From JACDDK01 sp038198445 (GTDB taxonomy: Bacteria; Actinomycetota; Rubrobacteria; Rubrobacterales; Rubrobacteraceae), in contig JBBPZZ010000036.1 of NCBI GenBank assembly GCA_038198445.1, positions 1 to 51,904 on the forward strand: 51,904 nucleotides of DNA. The letters are read 5' to 3'. A program made the position numbers and the translations under genes. Under the pieces are notes generated by a model that did no database searches, was not told where the DNA came from, and was given only the letters and a program-made list of their open reading frames with translations. Shown one piece after another: positions 8,440 to 16,678 of the stretch. Each line of letters starts with the position of its first letter. Within the stretch, counting starts at the first letter, position 1.

Positions 8440-8919
8440 TTACTGGCGCGGGTTGAGGATGTGAAGAGTAAGGATGTCCATGCGGGTGATTACGCCGCGC
8501 AGACGGTCTTCCTCGGTGACGGGGAGCAGTTTGATCCGCTTCTCCGCCATCGTGGTCGCGGCCTCGGAGAGCGTGGTCTCCGGTTCGACCGTGATGACGT
8601 TTTCCGTCATGACCTCGCCAACGGTAACGCCGGCGCTCTTGATCGTCTCCCGCCGGTACTCGTCCCAGCTTCCGAGCGGGATCATTCCGCCCAGGATGTC
8701 CAGAAATCCCGGAGCTTTTATATCCGCATCCCGGAAGATCAAGTCTCCCTCCGTCACAACACCAACCAGCCGGTCGCCCTCGACGACCGGAGTCCCGGAG
8801 ATGCTGGATTCGGCGAAGAGTTTGATCGCATCTTCCACTGTTTGATCTGGACCAAGCGCCGGCCAATCGGAGCCCATTATGTCCCTGACTTTCAAATCCC
8901 TGATGTCCTGGTTCTCCAC
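8440..8919 (-). CDS. Tandem CBS-domain protein
   Basis: Stand-alone pair of CBS domains, which form an adenosine-nucleotide-binding Bateman module. CBS1 spans about residues 8-65 (VRDIMGSDWPALGP...SGTPVVEGDRLVGVVTEGDLIF) and CBS2 about 95-155 (VGEVMTENVITVEP...LLPVTEEDRLRGVITRMDIL). No catalytic domain is attached, so it is probably a ligand-sensing regulator. The GTG at 8919 is preferred because GGAGGG lies 9 bases upstream. An in-frame GTG at 8928 abuts that site and is less likely. It is directly upstream of alr. Confidence 0.85.
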   Translation of the reverse strand: MENQDIRDLKVRDIMGSDWPALGPDQTVEDAIKLFAESSISGTPVVEGDRLVGVVTEGDLIFRDADIKAPGFLDILGGMIPLGSWDEYRRETIKSAGVTVGEVMTENVITVEPETTLSEAATTMAEKRIKLLPVTEEDRLRGVITRMDILTLHILNPRQ

Positions 8920-9019
8920 CTCTACCACCCTCCGAAACTCGCCGTATCTGACTTCCCAGACGCTGCCATCCCGATACTACTCCAATTGTGACATTCGGCG
9001 CGGCAACCCAGCCCAGACT

Positions 9020-10525
9020 TCACACTAGCTCCGCGACGGCGCGGGGCAGGTAAGGTAACAAGTCGGTCGCGATAAGGCTTTCAGCGGGCCAGCCGGTGTC
9101 TTCGAGCCATAGTTCCGCCGCCCGGCCGTGTATCCAGGCCCCGGCGCGGGCCGCATCGTAAACGTCCAGCCCACGCGAGAGTAACGCGCCGATCACACCA
9201 GAGAGCACGTCTCCCGTTCCCGCCGTGGCGAGTGCGACGCTGCCGGTCGAGTTGACCGCCGCCCTCTCCTTCTCGACGACGAGCGTGTCGGAGCCCTTGA
9301 GGAGGACGCAGCAGCCATGCTCCTCGGACGCCCGCCGCGCGAAGTGGAGCCTGCGAGCGGAGACCTCCTTGGCGCCCTGGTCCATCAGACGGCCAAGCTC
9401 CCCGGCGTGCGGTGTTATGACGGTCGGCGCTTCTCTTTCGGCGAGTGCTTTCGTTTCAGCGAGGTTGGAGATGGCGTCGGCGTCGAGCAGCACCGGAGCT
9501 TCGACCTCGCGCAGGATACCCTCGACCAGGCTGCGGCTGCCGTCGCCGGTCCCAATGGCCGGACCGACTACCAGCGCGGTTGCTCTCTCGGCCTGCTCCA
9601 GGATCCGCTCAAGCGCCTCGGGAACCATGTGCCCTTCTGCGTTCTCCGGCATCCCGTAGACGAGGGCCTCGGTCAATTTCAGGTCGAGGGCGGCGGCCGA
9701 GCCCCGCGGGGTCGTCAGGAAGACTATGCCGCATCCGGCCCTCTGTGCCCCCCTGACGGACATCACCGCCGCACCGGCCATCTTGCGGGAGCCCGCGACG
9801 ACTAGCAACGCCCCGGCGGAATACTTGTGCGCGGGTTCGGCGATACGCGGGATAAGCCCGCGCAGCGAATCCGCGTCCGTCCAGAGTAGCGACGGCTCCA
9901 CGTCGGCCTCTGGCGGGATACCGATGTCCACGGCCAGGACCTCGCCGGAGTAGTCCCGGCCCGGCGAGATGACACATCCAACCTTCGCAGCGTGCGCGCA
10001 GACCGTCAGGTCCGCCCGGATGGCCGCGCCCTGAACCTCTCCGGTAGAGCCGTCCACCCCGGACGGCACGTCCACGGCTACGACAGGAACCCGCGCGGCG
10101 TTGATCTTACCGATCAAATCCGCCTCTTTCTCGCGTACTTCGCCGGAAAATCCCGTACCGAGCAATGCGTCCACGACCACGTTTGCTCGCTCCAACTCTG
10201 CTTCCAGGTCTCCGGCTTCGACGAACTCCACATCGAGGCTCCGCAAAGCATGAAGGTTCACTTCAGGGTCTCCCGTGTATTCGTCTTTCGTCGCCAGGAC
10301 CACCACCTCGACTCCGGCCCGGTGCAACTCGCGGGCGATAACGAACCCGTCTCCGCCGTTGTTGCCGCCGCCGCAGACGGCGAGGATCCGGCGGGGATCG
10401 TAGCGATCGAGAATTTCGTGGGCCATCGCGGCCCCGGCGCGCTCCATGAGGACGCCGCCGGGTATTCCAAGCTCTTGCGCGCCGTTGTCGGCGCGGGACA
10501 TCTCGTCGGCGGAGTAGAGCTTCAT
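9020..10525 (-). CDS. nnr: Bifunctional NAD(P)HX epimerase and ADP-dependent dehydratase
   Basis: Repairs hydrated NAD(P)H. The N-terminal half (about residues 1-210) is the YjeF-N epimerase domain, with GGGNNGGDGFVIAREL and DALLGTGFSG. The C-terminal half (about 225-500) is the ribokinase-like dehydratase, with KYSAGALLVVAGS, PTVITPHAGELGRL, GSDTLVV and the catalytic-loop motif ATAGTGDVLSG. The fused arrangement and 501-residue length are standard. The stop of acpS directly abuts this ATG with no spacer (TAG then ATG), indicating translational coupling; the pair acpS-nnr is a common bacterial arrangement. Confidence 0.95.
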   Translation of the reverse strand: MKLYSADEMSRADNGAQELGIPGGVLMERAGAAMAHEILDRYDPRRILAVCGGGNNGGDGFVIARELHRAGVEVVVLATKDEYTGDPEVNLHALRSLDVEFVEAGDLEAELERANVVVDALLGTGFSGEVREKEADLIGKINAARVPVVAVDVPSGVDGSTGEVQGAAIRADLTVCAHAAKVGCVISPGRDYSGEVLAVDIGIPPEADVEPSLLWTDADSLRGLIPRIAEPAHKYSAGALLVVAGSRKMAGAAVMSVRGAQRAGCGIVFLTTPRGSAAALDLKLTEALVYGMPENAEGHMVPEALERILEQAERATALVVGPAIGTGDGSRSLVEGILREVEAPVLLDADAISNLAETKALAEREAPTVITPHAGELGRLMDQGAKEVSARRLHFARRASEEHGCCVLLKGSDTLVVEKERAAVNSTGSVALATAGTGDVLSGVIGALLSRGLDVYDAARAGAWIHGRAAELWLEDTGWPAESLIATDLLPYLPRAVAELV

Positions 10526-10921
10526 CTATCCGGCGGGGTTGCGGCGCACTATGCAGACGGCGACCGCGGATAGTTCCGAGTGGGTGATGGAGATGGAGAG
10601 GTCCTCCTCGCGGACACCCACTCTATCGGCGAATTCTTTAATCTTGCCGAAGATGCGAACCGTCGGAGCGCGGCGCGGACGCCGCATGACCTCGACGCCG
10701 TTCCACTGGATCAATCCGCACCCGAGCGCCTTCGTGACGGCTTCCTTGGCGGCCCAGCGTCCGGCATAGTGACGGTCGTAGAAGCGGAACTGCTCGCAGT
10801 AGGCGATCTCCGCCTCCGTGAAGAGCCGTTGCCGGATGCGCGGGGTGCGTTCGAGGGCGAACTTCATCCGCCCGCAATCCACGACGTCAACCCCTATCTC
10901 CGGCACGATGAAGTTATCCAC
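10526..10921 (-). CDS. acpS: Holo-[acyl-carrier-protein] synthase
   Basis: Attaches phosphopantetheine from CoA to acyl carrier protein. The magnesium-binding and catalytic motifs are visible: IGVDVVDCGRM at the N-terminus, FTEAEIAYCE, and RWAAKEAVTKALG. The C-terminal SISITHSELSAVAVCIV is also conserved. The 131-residue length is normal. The start is GTG at 10921. On the minus strand TACTAT ends 7 bases upstream, suggesting a leaderless message. It heads the acpS-nnr pair and is divergent from the lipid kinase gene, whose promoter is also leaderless. Confidence 0.93.
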   Translation of the reverse strand: MDNFIVPEIGVDVVDCGRMKFALERTPRIRQRLFTEAEIAYCEQFRFYDRHYAGRWAAKEAVTKALGCGLIQWNGVEVMRRPRRAPTVRIFGKIKEFADRVGVREEDLSISITHSELSAVAVCIVRRNPAG

Positions 10922-10961
10922 GGTTTGTATAGTACGCGAGATACGCCGCCCGCAAAAGGTC

Positions 10962-10974
10962 TATATTACGCAGG
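10962..10974 (+). promoter_or_regulatory. -10 element of a leaderless promoter
   Basis: TATATT at 10962-10967 ends 7 bases before the ATG at 10975. It is back to back with the acpS -10 element on the opposite strand (TACTAT), so a short divergent region serves two leaderless genes. Confidence 0.5.
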
Positions 10975-11853
10975 ATGGATGAGAATACTAACGCGGTCAT
11001 CATCGGCAACCCGAACTCGGGCCGCGCGGGAGACAAGGGTAATCTGGAAGATTACGCCGATACCCTGCGGGCGGGCGGTATAAAGGTCGAGGTCTTAAAC
11101 ACCGAGCATCCAGATCACGCCACCTCACTCGCCGCGGCGGCGGGAGACCGGTTGGTGATCGCCGCCGGTGGAGACGGCACGGTGAATGAGGTAATAAACG
11201 GTCTCTCCGGGGGCGCTACTTTGGGCATCCTGCCGCTCGGCACGGCTAACGTGCTGGCGCGGGAGCTTGGGCTTCCGCGCAACCCGGAGCAGGCATGCCA
11301 ACGCATCCTGAACAGAGAACGTTCGCGGATAGACCTGGGCGTCGCCACGAACCGGGAAGGCGTCGAGCGGCGCTTCGCCTGCATGGCGGGCATCGGTTTT
11401 GACGCCAACGTGGTACGCACCATGACGCCGCGCCTGAAGCGTTACCTACGGGTGCTGGCCTTTCCGATCATGGCCCTCAAGGTGCTAATGGAGGAAGACC
11501 TTCCGCTCGTTCACATGATCAAGGACGACACTATCTATGTCACCCAGTTCGCCATCGTCGCCAACGGCCACTATTACGGCGGAGATTTCCGCGTGGCGCA
11601 TCCCGACATGCTCACGAGCGGCGAGCTGGAGACTATCCTGGTGGAGCGGGTGAGCGTCCTCCTGCGTATCGACATCCTCGCCCGCATCATAGCCCGCGAC
11701 CCGTTAAACCGCTCGATGCGCTCCTTCTCCGCCCAGGAACTCCGCGCCCGCGCGCCCGGCGCCGACGTGCCAGTGCAACTCGACGGCGAAGTCTGGGGCC
11801 GGTTACCGATGTCGTTCCGGATCGAACCCCGCGCCCTGGAGGTGATCCGTTAG
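10975..11853 (+). CDS. Diacylglycerol/lipid kinase family protein (DagK/YegS-like)
   Basis: ATP-dependent lipid kinase, probably acting on diacylglycerol or another membrane lipid to make a phospholipid precursor. The nucleotide-binding GGDGTVNEV motif is at about residues 62-71, followed by LGILPLGTANVLARELG, and the N-terminal IIGNPNSGRAG is typical. The C-terminal half forms the usual beta-sandwich. At 292 residues it is full length. Its last 8 codons and the following terminator-like hairpin (CCGCT-TTT-AGCGG) recur, with an 89-base internal deletion upstream of them, at 22921-22963, next to the intact lysE gene. Confidence 0.9.
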   Translation: MDENTNAVIIGNPNSGRAGDKGNLEDYADTLRAGGIKVEVLNTEHPDHATSLAAAAGDRLVIAAGGDGTVNEVINGLSGGATLGILPLGTANVLARELGLPRNPEQACQRILNRERSRIDLGVATNREGVERRFACMAGIGFDANVVRTMTPRLKRYLRVLAFPIMALKVLMEEDLPLVHMIKDDTIYVTQFAIVANGHYYGGDFRVAHPDMLTSGELETILVERVSVLLRIDILARIIARDPLNRSMRSFSAQELRARAPGADVPVQLDGEVWGRLPMSFRIEPRALEVIR

Positions 11854-11931
11854 CCCTCCGCTTTTTAGCGGCGCTCCGGTAGAGCGAGTCGCAGCCCGAG
11901 GCTGATGCGTACGGCGCCGGGCTTTCGCAAA
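11722..11931 (+). repeat. Left copy of dagK-lysE junction direct repeat
   Basis: Parts of this stretch are repeated at 22921-23066 in the same orientation. Bases 11722-11740 match 22921-22939 with one mismatch. Bases 11830-11853 are identical to 22940-22963 through the kinase stop codon. The next 23 bases differ at two positions, and the following lysE tail matches at about four bases in five with small gaps. Here the kinase is intact and lysE is a remnant. The two copies bracket the csoR-nuo-multicopper oxidase block. Confidence 0.85.
11865..11931 (-). pseudogene. lysE 3'-end remnant
   Basis: Read on the minus strand, the last residues before TAA at 11865-11867 are GLRLALPERR, identical to the C-terminus of the intact LysE-family protein encoded at 22986-23618. 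The match continues upstream at DNA level to a shared TT(T/C)GC(A/G)AAAGC sequence, after a gap of about 13 bases, and then stops. No start codon or membrane segments remain. It is the fossil of a lysE gene that once stood convergent to the lipid kinase gene. Confidence 0.8.
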
Positions 11932-11946
11932 GTGCGATCCGTCGTA

Positions 11947-13464
11947 CTACGCGACCTCTACAACGCGAAACATGCCCGATTCCAAGTGGTAGGCCATGTG
12001 ACAGTGGAAGGCCCACTTCCCCGGGTTGTCCGAGAGCCAGTCTATTGCAAACTTCTGCTTGGGATCGACGAGCACGGTATCTTTCATCGGACCGCGGTTC
12101 GTGCCGTTGGCGACCTGGAAGAAGTGGCCGTGCAGGTGCATCGGGTGGGGCATCATGGTCTTGTTCTCGAACTCGAACCGGATGTGTTTGTCCCGCTTTA
12201 CCGAGATGGGATCCGCGTCGGGGAAGGTCTGGCCGTTTATCTTCCAGTCGTATTTCTTCTCGTCGCCGGTCAGGGTTATGGGTACTACCTGATCCGGCTC
12301 TCCGGCCGGTGGAGACCCAGCGTCAGGCGCGGCCTTCAACATGCTGTAGAGAAGGAGCTTGCGTCCCAACTCGGACGGCTTGAAGTCTGGGGGCGGCTTG
12401 GAAGCAATGCTTCCGTCGTAGCGGAAGACGGCCCGGCCTATCTTTTTCGTGCCCTCGGCCTGGGCGGCGAGTTGCCAGACACCGGAGTTTTTGGCCTCGA
12501 CCAGAACGTCGTAGCGTTCGCCCATGCCGATCCTGATCGCGTCGACTTCTACCGGCTCCACGGGCTGCCCGTCAGTTTGGATGACGGTCATGCGGTGTCC
12601 CTGGAGCGCGACCCGATAGATCGTGGCGCTCGACGGGTTGATGAACCTGAGCCGGACCTTCTCGCCCCGCTTCACCTTCAGCTCTTCAGGCGACTCGGCG
12701 GGCTTGCCGTTTACGAGGTAATGAGGGTAGATGACGTCCGGCGGCCACTGGCGCGGAGGTTCATCCATCCCACTCATGCCTTTCATTCCCTTCATCCCGC
12801 CCATGCCGCCGCCCATGTCGTCCATGCCGGCCATCGCGCTGCCGCCGGACTCGAGGCTCTTCATTTCGTCCTCGGGGGTTCCCTTGACACCGTCCAGCCA
12901 GTCATCGAGCATCAGGACGTACTCGCGGTCGTAGGAGAGACCTTCGTTTTTGGGTTCGAGAATCAGGGGTCCGTAGACGGCCCGATCTAGCTGAAGTCCG
13001 ACGTGGGAGTGGTACCAGTAGGTGCCGGAGACCGGGATCTCGAACTCGTAGGTGAAGTCTTCGTTCTTTCCAATTGGGGGCTGGGTGATGTCCGGGACGC
13101 CATCCATCTTGTTTACTATTGGTAATCCGTGCCAGTGTACGGTCGTGCCCTCGGGGAGCTTGTTGCTCACCCTGGCGCGCAACGTATCTCCCTCCTTGAG
13201 CCTTATCTCGGGCCCCGGCAAACCTCCGTTGAACCCCCAGGTAGAGATCTCGGGACCGCCGAGATCCAGGCTCATCGGAGCCGCCGTCAGGGCGTACTCC
13301 TTTACGCGGCTCGACGCCGAGGTACGGTTCGAGCGCTCGCGGGAATCTCTAGAGGTCAGGGAACTGCAACCTCCCAGAACTATAGCCCCGGTACCAACCC
13401 CAGCTACCTTGAGAAAATCTCTGCGACTCAGGCTTTGAAAGCCTTTCTTCGGTGCATGACTCAC
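11947..13464 (-). CDS. Tat-exported multicopper oxidase
   Basis: Predicted extracytoplasmic copper enzyme that couples substrate or Cu(I) oxidation to oxygen reduction. The N-terminus has a twin-arginine motif (SRRDFLK) and hydrophobic stretch ending in LGGCSS, so it may be a Tat lipoprotein. All copper motifs are present: TVHWHG, YWYHSH, MPHPMHLHGHFF and FHCHMAYHLESGM, the last with the type-1 Met ligand. A Met-rich insert (about residues 225-250, MDDMGGGMGGMKGMKG) resembles copper-binding inserts of CueO-type cuproxidases. The GTG at 13464 is preferred, with GGAGG just upstream; a longer TTG reading from 13527 lacks a ribosome site. A CsoR-like sequence lies about 70 bases upstream. Confidence 0.92.
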   Translation of the reverse strand: MSHAPKKGFQSLSRRDFLKVAGVGTGAIVLGGCSSLTSRDSRERSNRTSASSRVKEYALTAAPMSLDLGGPEISTWGFNGGLPGPEIRLKEGDTLRARVSNKLPEGTTVHWHGLPIVNKMDGVPDITQPPIGKNEDFTYEFEIPVSGTYWYHSHVGLQLDRAVYGPLILEPKNEGLSYDREYVLMLDDWLDGVKGTPEDEMKSLESGGSAMAGMDDMGGGMGGMKGMKGMSGMDEPPRQWPPDVIYPHYLVNGKPAESPEELKVKRGEKVRLRFINPSSATIYRVALQGHRMTVIQTDGQPVEPVEVDAIRIGMGERYDVLVEAKNSGVWQLAAQAEGTKKIGRAVFRYDGSIASKPPPDFKPSELGRKLLLYSMLKAAPDAGSPPAGEPDQVVPITLTGDEKKYDWKINGQTFPDADPISVKRDKHIRFEFENKTMMPHPMHLHGHFFQVANGTNRGPMKDTVLVDPKQKFAIDWLSDNPGKWAFHCHMAYHLESGMFRVVEVA

Positions 13465-13529
13465 TTGTGTCCTCCATCTCGTGGTGCCTTCCGATGGTCT
13501 GCTCTTGTGACGTTCAAGCTTCTCCAATG

Positions 13530-13546
13530 ATACGCACTGGGGGTAT
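13530..13546 (-). promoter_or_regulatory. Candidate CsoR operator upstream of multicopper oxidase
   Basis: On the minus strand this 17-mer reads ATACCCCCAGTGCGTAT. It shares ATACCCCC-N5-GTAT with the 17-mer upstream of csoR at 22857-22873. CsoR-family repressors bind GC-rich pseudo-palindromes with TACCCC-type arms that overlap promoters. Both sites having the same length, the same arms and a copper-related gene downstream supports a shared operator; binding is inferred. Confidence 0.5.
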
Positions 13547-13789
13547 ATCGTAGATCACACTCTGCTTGCAGAACAAGGGCTTCAGTCCTACTAGCATCAG
13601 GCCGAGTACGGGGACCAGAGGGTCGGGACTATCACGCGGCCTCCCTGAGAATGCGACTCCTGTTCGGATGGAGCACTTTTTTCACCAGACTCCATCGTCC
13701 GCGGCCGACCGGAGCGATACGCGCATTTTGGATGTGCGACCGTAGTGGTCGAACCACCGGTGGAGGGCGGAATGCGGACCAGCCGTCCA
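13547..13789. other. Intergenic region with inverted repeats, no gene seen
   Basis: About 240 bases between nuoN and the multicopper oxidase gene, both on the minus strand. A perfect 7-bp inverted repeat (GATGGAG 13667-13673 with CTCCATC 13690-13696) and a short GTGG/CCAC hairpin near 13755 are visible. No convincing T-tract follows, so a Rho-independent terminator is not certain. No open reading frame with a family signature is seen, only out-of-frame extensions of nuoN. Confidence 0.4.
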
Positions 13790-15202
13790 TCAAGCTACCT
13801 GACCCAACAGCACCTGTGCCGCGACACCTATAGCGAGGGTAAAAAACAAGGCGACCGTCCAGACCGCCACGACTGTCCGTGAGAGACTCGTTGCCGCCTT
13901 TGGCCGCCCGTACATCGGGATGATTATCCGCAGGTACACGCCCAGCGAGAGCACGCTGTTGAGGATGGCGATCACGGCAAGCCACGTGAAACCGGCGTCT
14001 ATCGCCGCGCCGAAGAGCAGGAACTTGCCGACGAAGCCAGCCAGCGGCGGTATGCCGACGAGAGAGACGAGGAAGATCACCATCGCAACGCCCGCCGCAG
14101 GGTTCGTGCGGCCGAACCCTGTAAATGACCGGAGGTCCCGACCCACTACGAGAACTATGGCGAAGGCCCCCAGGTTCATGGAGGCGTAGGCGGCGGCGAA
14201 GAGGATGAGCGACCGTATGGCGAGGTCGCTCTGGTTGATAGCAACGACCCCGAGTAGGAAGTACCCTGACTGCGCGATGGAGGAGTAGGCCAGGAGGCGC
14301 ACGACGTTGTCCTGGACGAGCGCCGCGAGGTTGCCGTAGGTCATCGTGAGGGCGGCGACCCCGGCGATGACGAGCAGCCAAGCCGTGGCGTCGGACGGCA
14401 GGTAGCGTACGACTTGGACGAGGGCGAAGATCCCGCCGACTTTGGTGACTATGGAGAGGAACGCCGCGACCGAGACCGGCCCACCGTCGTAGGCGTCCGG
14501 CGCCCAGAAGTGGAACGGGACGAACGAAGCCTTGTACCCGAGGCCGATGAGCACCGCGACGAAGCCGAACCCGGCGGCCAGCGGCGCACTACCGAGCCGC
14601 TCCATCGCTGAGAGGAAGGTGGAGCCCGCCACCCCGAACCAGTAAGTGAGACCGAAGATCATGACCGCCCCGGTAACGGAGCCGAACACGAAGTACTTCA
14701 TCGCCGCCTCGGTGGCGCGCTCGTCGCGCGGGTAGGCGACGAGCGCGAACGTGGCGAGGCTCGAAAGGAGCACGCCGAGCACGAGGAACATCATGTCGCC
14801 CGCTCCCGCGAGCACGAGCGCCCCGACGGTCGCGAAACAGAGGAGGCTGTACACGGTGCCTTCGCGGTCCGTATCGCGTACCTCCAGGCGCGCGAGGATG
14901 GCGGTAAGAGCCGTAGTTGGAGAGAGCAGGATCACGGCCCACACGCTCAGGTCGTCCACGAGATAAGTGCCCTCGAAGGCCGTTGCGTTCGCGCCGACCA
15001 GTTGTGTGCCGAGGAAGGTCGCGACCAGCAGCCCGGTCACGGTGAACGGCAGCGAGACTTTCGGCAGCCGGAGCATCTCGAAGGACAGGGCGCCCACGGC
15101 GGTGAGGAGCACCGCGACCTGGGGCGATATGAGCACGATGCTCTGGAGCATCCGCGACGAACCTTCGACCAGCGTTCCGTTGAGGACCTCCGGCGTGATC
15201 AC
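13790..15202 (-). CDS. nuoN: Complex I-like membrane subunit NuoN
   Basis: Antiporter-like membrane subunit of 470 residues with about 14 hydrophobic helices. The ion-channel lysine motif is visible as GLGYKASFVPFHFWAPDAYDGGP, followed by FLSIVTKVGG, and the family signature LLAYSSIAQSGYFLLG is present. In complex I this subunit forms one of three proton paths. Here it closes a reduced operon without NuoEFGI. Its ATG overlaps the nuoM stop (ATGA), so translation is coupled. Which ion is moved, and what drives it, cannot be read from the sequence. Confidence 0.93.
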   Translation of the reverse strand: MITPEVLNGTLVEGSSRMLQSIVLISPQVAVLLTAVGALSFEMLRLPKVSLPFTVTGLLVATFLGTQLVGANATAFEGTYLVDDLSVWAVILLSPTTALTAILARLEVRDTDREGTVYSLLCFATVGALVLAGAGDMMFLVLGVLLSSLATFALVAYPRDERATEAAMKYFVFGSVTGAVMIFGLTYWFGVAGSTFLSAMERLGSAPLAAGFGFVAVLIGLGYKASFVPFHFWAPDAYDGGPVSVAAFLSIVTKVGGIFALVQVVRYLPSDATAWLLVIAGVAALTMTYGNLAALVQDNVVRLLAYSSIAQSGYFLLGVVAINQSDLAIRSLILFAAAYASMNLGAFAIVLVVGRDLRSFTGFGRTNPAAGVAMVIFLVSLVGIPPLAGFVGKFLLFGAAIDAGFTWLAVIAILNSVLSLGVYLRIIIPMYGRPKAATSLSRTVVAVWTVALFFTLAIGVAAQVLLGQVA

Positions 15203-16665
15203 AGGCCTATCGCCTCCGTCGTCCGGTGGATGACATCGAGCAGCAGGAAGGGTGCGACCCCGATCCCCACGATAAGGATCGCCAGTGGAATTATGGTCAG
15301 AATCTCACGCCTGCCGAGGTCCTTCATCTCGTGCCAGCGTTCGGATGGTTTGCCCAGGAAGGCTGTTTGTATTGCGCGCAGATACAGCCCAGCCGTTATG
15401 ACGATGCCGAGCACCGCGACCACGGCCACCGGATAGACGCGGAGCGTGCCGAGGAAGACCTGGAACTCCGCCGGGAAGTGGGCCAGCCCCGGCAGGCCCA
15501 GCGAGGCGAAGGCGGCCAGGATAAAGAGCCAGCCGAGCCCCGGCACAATCCGCAGCAGTCCGCCCAGCTCTCCCATCTCACGGGTGTGGGTCCGGTCATG
15601 GAGCATCCCGACGAGCAGGAAGAGCGCGCCGGTTACGACGCCGTGGCTCACCATCTGGAGCACCGCGCCGTCGAGGGCCAGCGCCCGGACGCCCGTATCC
15701 GTCGCAGCGGCGGCCACGGCGACGCCGAGCACGACGTAGCCCATGTGGTTGACGCTGGTGTAGGCGATCAGACGCTTCAGGTCCGTCTGGCCCAGCGCGA
15801 CGAACGCCCCGTAGAGCGCGGTGAAGACGGCCAGGGCTGCCACGTACGGAGCCGCTACCCGGAAGGCGTCCGGCGTCATCTGCAGTGCGAAGCGGACCAG
15901 GCCGTAGGTGCCGAGCTTCAGCATCACGCCGGCCAGGATCACGCTCCCGGCTGTAGGAGCCTCGACGTGGGCCGCCGGCAGCCAGGTATGCACCGGGAAG
16001 ATGGGGGTCTTGACCGCGAAGGTTACGAACATGGCGATAAAAGCGAGCATCGCCGCCAGGCCCGCGAGCGGCGGCGACTCTATAAACGCCCGCATGTCGA
16101 AGGTGCGCGGGTCTGATCCCAGGTACAGGCCCAGTATCGCCAGCAGGAGCGGCAGGCTGCCGAGCAGCGTGTAGAGGAAGAACGTCAGCGCCGCCCGCTG
16201 GCGTCCCTCGTGGCCCCAGTCGGCGATGATGAAGTACATCGCGACCAGCGTCACCTCGAAGAAGACGTAGAAAAGGATCGCATCCAACGCCACGAAGACC
16301 CCTAGAGAAGCTGTCTCCAACAGCAAGAACAGAGCCATGTAGGAGCGCGCCCGCTCCGTTACGTTCGCCGAAAAGACGAAGGAAACGAAGAAGAGCACCA
16401 CCGTCAGGAGCACGAGCGGCAGGCTGATGCCGTCCACGCCGACCCGGTAGGCGGCCCCGAGCGACGGCATCCAGGAGACCTCCTCTACTTGCGAGAACCC
16501 TGCCCCGGCTCCTCGCGCCCACATCCCCGCCGCCCCGAGCATGGTTAAGCCGGAGACCACCAGACCGAGCGCGTGCGCGCCACGAGTCGAGACGCCCGGC
16601 AGCGCCACGAGCAGCGCGGCGCCCAGAAGCGGGAGGAAGAGCGTTACGGATACGAGTGGGAACAT
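15199..16665 (-). CDS. nuoM: Complex I-like membrane subunit NuoM
   Basis: Antiporter-like subunit of about 488 residues. The glutamate of helix 5 (FYVFFEVTLVAMYF) and the lysine of helix 7 (FAVKTPIFPVHTWLPAAHVEAP) are retained, as is GVMLKLGTYGLVRF, so the ion path appears functional. The ATG at 16665 is chosen because it follows the nuoL stop and begins MFPLVSVTLFLPLLGAALL, the usual NuoM start; an upstream in-frame ATG at 16704 would overlap nuoL. The stop overlaps the nuoN start by four bases. Confidence 0.93.
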   Translation of the reverse strand: MFPLVSVTLFLPLLGAALLVALPGVSTRGAHALGLVVSGLTMLGAAGMWARGAGAGFSQVEEVSWMPSLGAAYRVGVDGISLPLVLLTVVLFFVSFVFSANVTERARSYMALFLLLETASLGVFVALDAILFYVFFEVTLVAMYFIIADWGHEGRQRAALTFFLYTLLGSLPLLLAILGLYLGSDPRTFDMRAFIESPPLAGLAAMLAFIAMFVTFAVKTPIFPVHTWLPAAHVEAPTAGSVILAGVMLKLGTYGLVRFALQMTPDAFRVAAPYVAALAVFTALYGAFVALGQTDLKRLIAYTSVNHMGYVVLGVAVAAAATDTGVRALALDGAVLQMVSHGVVTGALFLLVGMLHDRTHTREMGELGGLLRIVPGLGWLFILAAFASLGLPGLAHFPAEFQVFLGTLRVYPVAVVAVLGIVITAGLYLRAIQTAFLGKPSERWHEMKDLGRREILTIIPLAILIVGIGVAPFLLLDVIHRTTEAIGL

Positions 16666-16678
16666 TCGGTGAGCCTTT

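Noticed and set aside
13632..14381. A 249-codon minus-strand open frame overlapping nuoN and the intergenic region
   Set aside because: Arg-rich out-of-frame reading of nuoN; NuoN itself is complete in the other frame.
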